Source: Levilactobacillus brevis ATCC 14869 = DSM 20054
GTDB lineage: Bacteria; Bacillota; Bacilli; Lactobacillales; Lactobacillaceae
DNA: 64,000 bases
Direction: 5' to 3'
Assembly (NCBI RefSeq): GCF_001433855.1
Contig: NZ_AZCP01000002.1
Location: 124,001-188,000, forward strand
Shown: positions 58,670 through 64,000 of the stretch, piece by piece
Layout: the number at the start of each line of letters is the position of its first letter
Numbering within the stretch: position 1 is the first letter of the stretch
Notes under the pieces: generated by a model
Databases searched by the model: none
Told to the model about the DNA's origin: nothing
Seen by the model: only the letters and a program-made list of their open reading frames with translations
Position numbers and translations under genes: made by a program

Positions 58670-59863
58670 TCATCGTGACCGCCGGGCAAGCCGTTGATAG
58701 CCTTGATAAATGCCCACTAAACCGATTAGGAAACAACTACCGACTAACAGTAAGGTCGCATTCCCCAACTCATCCGTCACAAACCCAAAAATAAAACTGC
58801 CCAAGGGTTGAAACGCATCCATTGCTAAAAATAAAAGACCAAACATTCGACCCAAGTAAGCCGGATCAGTTAGCTCCTGTGTAATCGTCAACGCTCGGAT
58901 ATCAAAACACGTATAGCAAAAGCCAATGACCACACTGCTCCCCAGTAACATCCAATAATTAGGAAAAGCACCAGCCAGTAAGAGCATGCCAGCTAACAGG
59001 CCCAGATCCCCATAATTCTGCTGGTGTTGCGGTAATCGTTTAGCTAAAGTCAACCGCAAGCCACCTAAAATTCCGCCCACCGCCATGGCAATCAGTAAAT
59101 AACTGTAACGGGCTGACTGTCCCCCATAGATGTGTTGAACATCATACGGGAGCACGAGTTTAGAGGCCGCGTACATCACATTTAACAACCCACCCAGAGC
59201 AATCGTTTCAACTAGAATTGGCCGTTGCCAGACATACCGCCAACCGGTCAGCAGGCTCGCTTTAATTCCCAGTGTCGCCTGCGTTGAGTGGCGCGGAGGA
59301 TAACGAATACTGAGATATAACCCCAATGATAGGAGAAAAGATAGGCCATTAATAAGTAAAAACCCCCGCAAATTTAACCAGTGGAGGGTCAGTAAAAAGC
59401 CACCTAATAACGGGGCCAAAATATTGGCAAGGTCAAGTAAGGTATTACTAATGGCATTAAACCGCTGGCGAGCGGCTAGAACGATCAATTCGGGAATCAT
59501 CGACTTAGCTGCTGGCAGGCTAAAGGCTAATCCAATATCTAAAATAACCGTTAGCGTTAGTAATGGGCCGGCAGTTAGATGAAGAGGGTCTAACCAGAGG
59601 GCCACCCCAATACAGCCCAACACACTCACGAGTTCGGCCAATACCACGACCCATTTACGATTAAAGTTATCTACGACGACGCCACAGAAGAGATCGCCTA
59701 AAAATAAGACAACCCCGCCAACCGCTTGAATAATGCCCAGCAAAGCCGCATTACCAGTGGCCTGTACGACAAACCAATTTAACCCAAATAAGTAGAGGGC
59801 ATCGCCCATTCGTGAAATAAACGGTGCCAGTAACAGGGGGACGTTTATTTTTTTCGTACTCAC
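58670..59863 (-). CDS. MFS transporter, 12 membrane segments
   Basis: 397-residue exporter-like protein. ISRMGDALYLFGLNWFVVQA (helix 1) and GDLFCGVVVDNFNRKWVVV (motif A-like) place it with macrolide/multidrug MFS proteins of the MefA/BcbE-like group. Start is GTG 59863 after GAGGGGGCG. Substrate unknown. The next gene upstream ends 31 bases away, so they may share a transcript. Confidence 0.86.
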   Translation of the reverse strand: MSTKKINVPLLLAPFISRMGDALYLFGLNWFVVQATGNAALLGIIQAVGGVVLFLGDLFCGVVVDNFNRKWVVVLAELVSVLGCIGVALWLDPLHLTAGPLLTLTVILDIGLAFSLPAAKSMIPELIVLAARQRFNAISNTLLDLANILAPLLGGFLLTLHWLNLRGFLLINGLSFLLSLGLYLSIRYPPRHSTQATLGIKASLLTGWRYVWQRPILVETIALGGLLNVMYAASKLVLPYDVQHIYGGQSARYSYLLIAMAVGGILGGLRLTLAKRLPQHQQNYGDLGLLAGMLLLAGAFPNYWMLLGSSVVIGFCYTCFDIRALTITQELTDPAYLGRMFGLLFLAMDAFQPLGSFIFGFVTDELGNATLLLVGSCFLIGLVGIYQGYQRLARRSR

Positions 59864-59894
59864 TACCGTATCGCCCCCTCATGTTGAAAGTATG

Positions 59895-60293
59895 TTAGTC
59901 TTCAACCATCCGCCAGTTACCTTCGTCAGCTCGCGAAATATCATTTAGAAACTTCAACACGCGTTTTGCCCGATCTGGTTGGTGTTCAAACAAGGTATTG
60001 ACCCCAGCACCCGTGACCATGGGTTCACTCAAGCGAAAGTCACCATCCGCTTGTTCACCCGTGGCAAAGGTAACGACCGTTTCACCTGACGCTAATTTTG
60101 TTGTCAAGAAGAACATCGTAAACTCGTCGTCGACCGTCATGTAAGCTGGCATTGCCCAAATATCGGGAGCAATCTCTTGCATCTCACCATCTAAGAATTT
60201 GAACTCTTTATGGTTAGCCTGAGTAACGGGCTCTTTCAATACCAATAGCATTTGATTGAATTCTGCGTCACCTAATTGTAAATTATCTTTCAC
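59895..60293 (-). CDS. Conserved hypothetical cytoplasmic protein
   Basis: 132 residues, M-KDNLQLGDAEFNQMLLVLK, mostly acidic, no membrane segment. I do not recognise a domain. GTG 60293 stands 9 bases after AGGAGG. It ends ADEGNWRMVED. It may be a SseB-like small protein (FMFFLTTKLASGETVVTFATG resembles that fold) but this is weak. It lies between an acetyltransferase and an MFS gene on the same strand. Confidence 0.7.
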   Translation of the reverse strand: MKDNLQLGDAEFNQMLLVLKEPVTQANHKEFKFLDGEMQEIAPDIWAMPAYMTVDDEFTMFFLTTKLASGETVVTFATGEQADGDFRLSEPMVTGAGVNTLFEHQPDRAKRVLKFLNDISRADEGNWRMVED

Positions 60294-60327
60294 GTTGGTT
60301 AGCCTCCTAAAATTGTCATAGCTCACA

Positions 60328-60846
60328 TTATACCAGCGTCTTACGCAAAATTAAATCACGCTGAGTGGAATGGCCTAACTGGAAAACATGTTCACCAACA
60401 ACGACAAATCCCATCTGCTGATAAAAAGCACGGGCCGAATCATTATGTTCCCAGACGCCCAGCCAAATCGCCGTTTTTCCCAATTGCTCGGCCGTTTTCC
60501 GCGCTAATTGGAACAATTGACGGCCCAATCCTTGTCGCTTAAACGCAGGGAGTACATAAATCCGTTGAATTTCGAGACAGTCATCCCCCTGCGCTTCTGA
60601 CTGTGTCGCTCCCCAATTTAATTTTAAATACCCCGCCAGCTGTTCATCTTGATAAATAAAGGTAAACGTACTGGTCGGCTCAGCCAGTTCGCGGGCTAAT
60701 TGCGGTAAGCTGTATGCCCGCTCTAAATAAACTGCTAAATCGGCGGCCGTATTCACCGCCCCAAACGTGTCACTAAAAGTTGTTCGACTAAGTTGCTGTA
60801 AGGCTGGCAAATCAGCTTCAGTAACGGCTCTTAATTTTGTCGCCAT
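60328..60846 (-). CDS. GNAT acetyltransferase, PaiA-like
   Basis: 172 residues, MATKLRAVTEADLPALQQLS, with EIQRIYVLPAFKRQGLGRQL acetyl-CoA loop and GVWEHNDSARAFYQQMGF. The layout matches spermidine/spermine acetyltransferases of the PaiA group; amine substrate inferred. ATG 60846 follows GAGGAG. Same strand as the next two genes, 34 bases to the hypothetical gene. Confidence 0.86.
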   Translation of the reverse strand: MATKLRAVTEADLPALQQLSRTTFSDTFGAVNTAADLAVYLERAYSLPQLARELAEPTSTFTFIYQDEQLAGYLKLNWGATQSEAQGDDCLEIQRIYVLPAFKRQGLGRQLFQLARKTAEQLGKTAIWLGVWEHNDSARAFYQQMGFVVVGEHVFQLGHSTQRDLILRKTLV

Positions 60847-60919
60847 CAGGTCACACTCCTCGCTCATAACCGATTAAGTTCTAGCATAAGCTCATTTAAG
60901 TGTATTTGCAACAATAAAC

Positions 60920-60946
60920 AAAAAAAGCGCCACCGCGCTTTTTTTC
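60920..60946. terminator. Bidirectional terminator
   Basis: AAAGCGC pairs with GCGCTTT around GGTG, with A/T runs of seven on each side; it follows the split-barrel gene on the minus strand. Confidence 0.9.
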
Positions 60947-60949
60947 AGA

Positions 60950-61435
60950 TCAGTGAGACTGTGCGAGATCGGCCGCTTCTTTTCCGGTCATGTGCGCCAC
61001 TGTCATTTCCAATAAACTAAAATGATCCAGTCCCTGATCTAAATGTTGATGAATTTTTTGGGCGTAATCAGGTGCCAGATGCAAAGCAAATTGCCGCATC
61101 AATTCCCGCTTCCGCTTAGGATCCGTCACAATGGTGACTCGGCCAAAAGCAATCACACTGCGAAACTCATTGGTTAATGCTGCTGGTGCTACCACATCCC
61201 GATCGACTACACAAAAGGAAACCCGGTTGTCCCGTTGAATGGCCGCCATTTTATGACCAACTGGCGCACCATGAAAGTAAAAATGCGTTCCATCAAAGTA
61301 ATAACTGAGAGGTACGGCATATGGGTAACCCGCATCCCCGTGGACCGCTAAGACCCCCGCTGTTCGCCGCTGTAAGACCGTATTTATTTGTTCAGGCGTT
61401 AACGCCTCATTTGCCAATCGCATCGCACGAAACAT
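60950..61435 (-). CDS. Pyridoxamine-phosphate-oxidase-like FMN-binding protein (NimA-like)
   Basis: 161-residue split-barrel protein. GVLAVHGDAGYPYAVPLSYY then FDGTHFYFHGAPVGHKMAAI, the flavin-binding pattern of the 5-nitroimidazole-reductase-like subgroup. ATG 61435 follows AAGGAG. True substrate unknown; these proteins use FMN or F420, and FMN is the choice here as F420 is not made by lactobacilli. Confidence 0.85.
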   Translation of the reverse strand: MFRAMRLANEALTPEQINTVLQRRTAGVLAVHGDAGYPYAVPLSYYFDGTHFYFHGAPVGHKMAAIQRDNRVSFCVVDRDVVAPAALTNEFRSVIAFGRVTIVTDPKRKRELMRQFALHLAPDYAQKIHQHLDQGLDHFSLLEMTVAHMTGKEAADLAQSH

Positions 61436-61516
61436 TACTGATCCACTCCTTCTCATAGATTTATTACTCTTAGTATACAACGGTTTGTTCATTAAATCAC
61501 AAAAAAGACTACTATA

Positions 61517-61542
61517 AAAGGCTAGGAACAGTGCTCCTAGCC
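61517..61542 (-). terminator. Terminator after the GNAT gene at 61556
   Basis: GGCTAGGA pairs with TCCTAGCC around GCACTGT, followed by TTTTAT on the minus strand. Confidence 0.75.
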
Positions 61543-61555
61543 CGCATTTACGTGT

Positions 61556-62143
61556 TTAGTTAGTCACACGAACTGGATCACCAATCTCCAGTTGCATGTG
61601 GTAGTACTCATGGTCCCCAATCATTTGGGTCCCCGTCACCTCGTAGCCCATGCGTTCATATAAACGCATGGCACCCGGGTTCTCTAAGTCGACGTTTAGC
61701 CCAATCACCGCTTGCTGATCGCGACGCGCATAAACCGGTAAGGCCCGCAACAACTGGCGACCGATTCCCTGCCCTTGATGATCCGGCGAGACCGCCAGTG
61801 AATCCAAATACCATTCGCCAGCCGCTGTCTCGGATTCTAAATCAAATGGTTCATCAAACGCATCGCTTTTCGCTGCTAATCGTGTCATCACATCATCGAC
61901 AATGTCTTCCCTTTCGCCGGGATAACCAAACGCTACCCCAACCACTTGGCCATTGGCCTCGGCCACCACCGTAGTTGCCGCACCGGATAAATACGTTCGG
62001 GTGCGGTAAGCTGCCGTGATGACCTTCAGTAAGTCAGGGCCTGGAACGTCTTCCAGGTCAGTTAAAGCCATTTCATCGTAGATCAAGTTCATCAACGGGG
62101 CTATCTGAGGCGCATCCGTTGGTCGAGCTTCACGAATTATCAC
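61556..62143 (-). CDS. GNAT acetyltransferase
   Basis: 195 residues, MIIREARPTDAPQIAPLMNL, with the acetyl-CoA loop SPDHQGQGIGRQLLRALPVY and NPGAMRLYERMGYEVTGTQM. Close to the YhhY/YjaB-like group. Its own terminator follows. Substrate unknown. Confidence 0.86.
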   Translation of the reverse strand: MIIREARPTDAPQIAPLMNLIYDEMALTDLEDVPGPDLLKVITAAYRTRTYLSGAATTVVAEANGQVVGVAFGYPGEREDIVDDVMTRLAAKSDAFDEPFDLESETAAGEWYLDSLAVSPDHQGQGIGRQLLRALPVYARRDQQAVIGLNVDLENPGAMRLYERMGYEVTGTQMIGDHEYYHMQLEIGDPVRVTN

Positions 62144-62280
62144 AAAAAATCCTCCATTTCTAGTTCTTTAACCAGATTAACGGAGGATTACAGGTTTGTC
62201 AAAGGATTTGCCGGGCACTCTATGAATGAACCCGTCCAGCTACCCGCTGACCAAAGATGAGGCCAACGAGGAACAAGACA

Positions 62281-63057
62281 CTAGCGGTGATCCATGTCCT
62301 CATGGTGAGACTCCCTTCGTGTCGCTGTGGTTGCGGCCGATTTTTCTGTCCGCAACTCAGCGAGTTCTTGGCGAATTTCGCCTAAAATTTCCAGTTGAAA
62401 TCGTTCGACTTCCATGGTGTGCGGCACCTGATTCTGTGCTAGATGATCAACCTTAGCATGTAGTAACCGCAACTCATGTTCAGATTTCAGGTTCACGTGA
62501 TAGTCATTCTCAGCCATCATGCGATCCCGGTCAGCAGACCGGTTCTGACTCATCATGATGATGGGTGCTTGAATCGCCGCGACACAACTCAGAACTAAAT
62601 TTAACAGAATAAAGGGGTAATTGTCAAAGTCGACACCAAATAAATGCAGCCCATTGACGATCATCCATCCCAGTAAAACAAACATAAAAATGAAAATGAA
62701 GCCCCAAGACCCGCCAAAGCGCGCAACTTCATCCGACACCTTCTGACCAAACGTTAAGCTATTAGTGAGACTTTCGTTAACATCGATGATGTCATAGTCG
62801 TCACTTTGAAGGGCTTTAGTCAATTTATGATTGATCTTCTTCGTTTGCTTTAAATCGGCATTGATCATGGCATCAACGTGATCCAACCGATATTTTAGAA
62901 GATGGTGACCACAGATATAATCTGTCACCTTACTTTGGGGATAGTCACGCTTAATGCGATTCCGCAACCCTGCTTCCAACTCTGCTAACTGTAGACTCGT
63001 TTCCAGTGAGATTGGCTCACCATCCACTAAACACGTCAACTGTTCTTTTTCTGTCAT
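62281..63057 (-). CDS. DUF1003 membrane protein
   Basis: 258 residues. The central part holds the DUF1003 signature ARFGGSWGFIFIFMFVLLGW and LLNLVLSCVAAIQAPIIMMS followed by QNRSADRDRMMAEND, two membrane helices with a coiled C-terminus (about 195-245) and acidic/basic tail. Function of the family is not known. It follows the rluA-family gene by 7 bases on the same transcript; the usual neighbour there in lactobacilli is mgtE, a magnesium channel. Confidence 0.88.
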   Translation of the reverse strand: MTEKEQLTCLVDGEPISLETSLQLAELEAGLRNRIKRDYPQSKVTDYICGHHLLKYRLDHVDAMINADLKQTKKINHKLTKALQSDDYDIIDVNESLTNSLTFGQKVSDEVARFGGSWGFIFIFMFVLLGWMIVNGLHLFGVDFDNYPFILLNLVLSCVAAIQAPIIMMSQNRSADRDRMMAENDYHVNLKSEHELRLLHAKVDHLAQNQVPHTMEVERFQLEILGEIRQELAELRTEKSAATTATRRESHHEDMDHR

Positions 63058-63064
63058 TCCTGTG

Positions 63065-63949
63065 TCACTCCTCCGATAACTGGTGTATTAGGGCATGCCA
63101 ATCTGCCGGTAATTCACTGGTAAAATGCCGCTGTTCATCTGTAAAAGGATCTTCGAACGTCAGTGAAAGAGCCTGCAATGCTTGACGGTTGATACCAGTC
63201 ACAGACCCATCGTATAAGGCATCGCCAAGTAAGGGATGACCTAATGACGCAAAATGAGCCCGAATCTGATGGGTTCTACCTGTATGTAATTTAACAGCCA
63301 CCACGGTTGCCGTTGCAAAACGCTGTTGCACCCAATACTCGGTTTGCGCCGGTTTACCAGTCGGTGACACCATCTGATTATAACCAGTCGGATCACTCGC
63401 TAGTGGCGCATCAATCACCGCATGATCTGCCTCGAGTCGTCCACTGACAACCGCCAAGTAGCGTTTATCAATTTGATGGGCCGCCTGTAATTGACTAGCT
63501 AGACTGTTGGCCAACCGGTGCCGAGCAACCCACACAACGCCACTGGTAAACCGATCTAAGCGCGTTAAAATATGAGGCACTAAATTCTCGGCGTGTTCCG
63601 CTTCCCAGTATCCTTTTATCCGATTAACCAAGGTATCTGTTCGATTGGCTGGTCCTGGTACCACATTTAACCCAGCTGGTTTATCCACCACGAGCCAATC
63701 CCGATTTTCAAACAAAACGGTAATTGGCTCGCGACTGACAGCAACCGCCTCATCGGCAGTCTCCGGTGGAAACGTAACCGCAACGTGATCGCCCACTGCC
63801 AAAGTGACTGCCGGTGTGGTCACCTGCCCATTAACGCGAATTGTTCCCTGTTGTTTCAAATCGCTAAAGACCCGATGACTAATGCCCTGATTAGTCAAAA
63901 ATCGCTTCAAACTGGTTACGGGTTCTTTCACCTGCCAGTCGAGTTCCAT
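63065..63949 (-). CDS. RluA-family pseudouridine synthase
   Basis: Makes pseudouridine in rRNA or tRNA. The 294 residues have an N-terminal S4-like domain (LKRFLTNQGISHRVFSDLKQ), the catalytic motif RLDRFTSGVVWVARH with Asp about 145, and KLHTGRTHQIRAHFASLGHP. Target uridine not readable. It starts at ATG after AAGGAG. Resembles the RluD/YjbO branch usually beside NAD kinase in lactobacilli. Confidence 0.92.
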   Translation of the reverse strand: MELDWQVKEPVTSLKRFLTNQGISHRVFSDLKQQGTIRVNGQVTTPAVTLAVGDHVAVTFPPETADEAVAVSREPITVLFENRDWLVVDKPAGLNVVPGPANRTDTLVNRIKGYWEAEHAENLVPHILTRLDRFTSGVVWVARHRLANSLASQLQAAHQIDKRYLAVVSGRLEADHAVIDAPLASDPTGYNQMVSPTGKPAQTEYWVQQRFATATVVAVKLHTGRTHQIRAHFASLGHPLLGDALYDGSVTGINRQALQALSLTFEDPFTDEQRHFTSELPADWHALIHQLSEE

Positions 63950-63967
63950 AGGCTGTTATCTCCTTTT

Positions 63968-64000
63968 CTATTCATCAATTAATTCGAGTAACCAGGCAAT
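63968..64000 (-). CDS. 3' end of a gene running into the window from the right
   Basis: The minus strand from 64000 is open for ten codons (IAWLLELIDE) up to TAG at 63968, followed 15 bases later by the rluA-family start region. In lactobacilli the gene here is often NAD kinase; ten residues cannot confirm that. Confidence 0.5.
   Translation of the reverse strand: MAWLLELIDE

Noticed and set aside
1-64000. Prophage, insertion sequence, integron or CRISPR array
   Set aside because: No transposase, integrase, phage structural gene or regularly spaced repeats were seen on either strand.

Overview
The window looks like a chromosomal segment of a lactic acid bacterium (family Lactobacillaceae, moderate GC). 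The evidence is the Firmicutes-type ribosomal protein superoperon with zinc-type rpsN, ctsR-clpC, rpoB-rpoC, a T-box on serS, FMN and lysine riboswitches, a PyrR attenuator, strong purine-rich ribosome binding sites with frequent TTG/GTG starts, and protein sequences close to lactobacillar ones. A heterofermentative Levilactobacillus-like species is my guess, not something the sequence proves. I see no prophage, insertion sequence, CRISPR array, rRNA operon or replication origin.

Region 1 (1-4580): start of a riboflavin operon (ribD, cut by the window edge) behind an FMN riboswitch and terminator; a two-gene Ktr potassium uptake system; mannose-6-phosphate isomerase on the other strand. Region 2 (4599-23411): one long minus-strand block of translation genes. 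In transcription order it is the S10, spc and alpha clusters (rpsJ to rplQ, with secY, adk, infA and rpoA), then the ECF vitamin-transporter core (ecfA1-ecfA2-ecfT), truA, and rplM-rpsI. Promoters with near-consensus boxes can be placed before rpsJ, ecfA1 and rplM. Region 3 (23495-36745): a MATE exporter, the rpsL-rpsG-fusA operon, a lone plus-strand competence prepilin peptidase gene (comC) inserted in the gap, and rpoB-rpoC. A strong intrinsic terminator lies between the rpoB promoter and rpoB.

Region 4 (36746-46150): tetR-family regulator with a palindromic candidate operator, ctsR-clpC with a CtsR box, a cluster of eight minus-strand tRNA genes (Val, Leu, Thr, Gly, Leu, Arg, Pro, Pro; none encodes CCA), serS behind a T-box, a deoxynucleoside kinase and a lysine permease behind a lysine riboswitch. 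Region 5 (46159-64000): a mixed set of transport, stress and small-molecule genes: acetyltransferases, an esterase-like hydrolase, a PAP2 phosphatase, a split ThrE-type exporter, MntR with a cation-efflux protein, a MerR-controlled drug exporter with DUF4811 partner, AzlCD amino-acid exporter, uracil permease behind a PyrR attenuator, an MFS protein, a flavin-type split-barrel protein, a DUF1003 membrane protein and an RluA-family pseudouridine synthase.

Most genes are housekeeping and well conserved. The less explained elements are the rpoB leader attenuator, a strong hairpin between rpsG and fusA, a possible small RNA with its own terminator near 52,400-52,540, a tRNA-Thr with an AGU anticodon, and the palindrome upstream of the orphan tetR. 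I found no clearly new multi-gene system.
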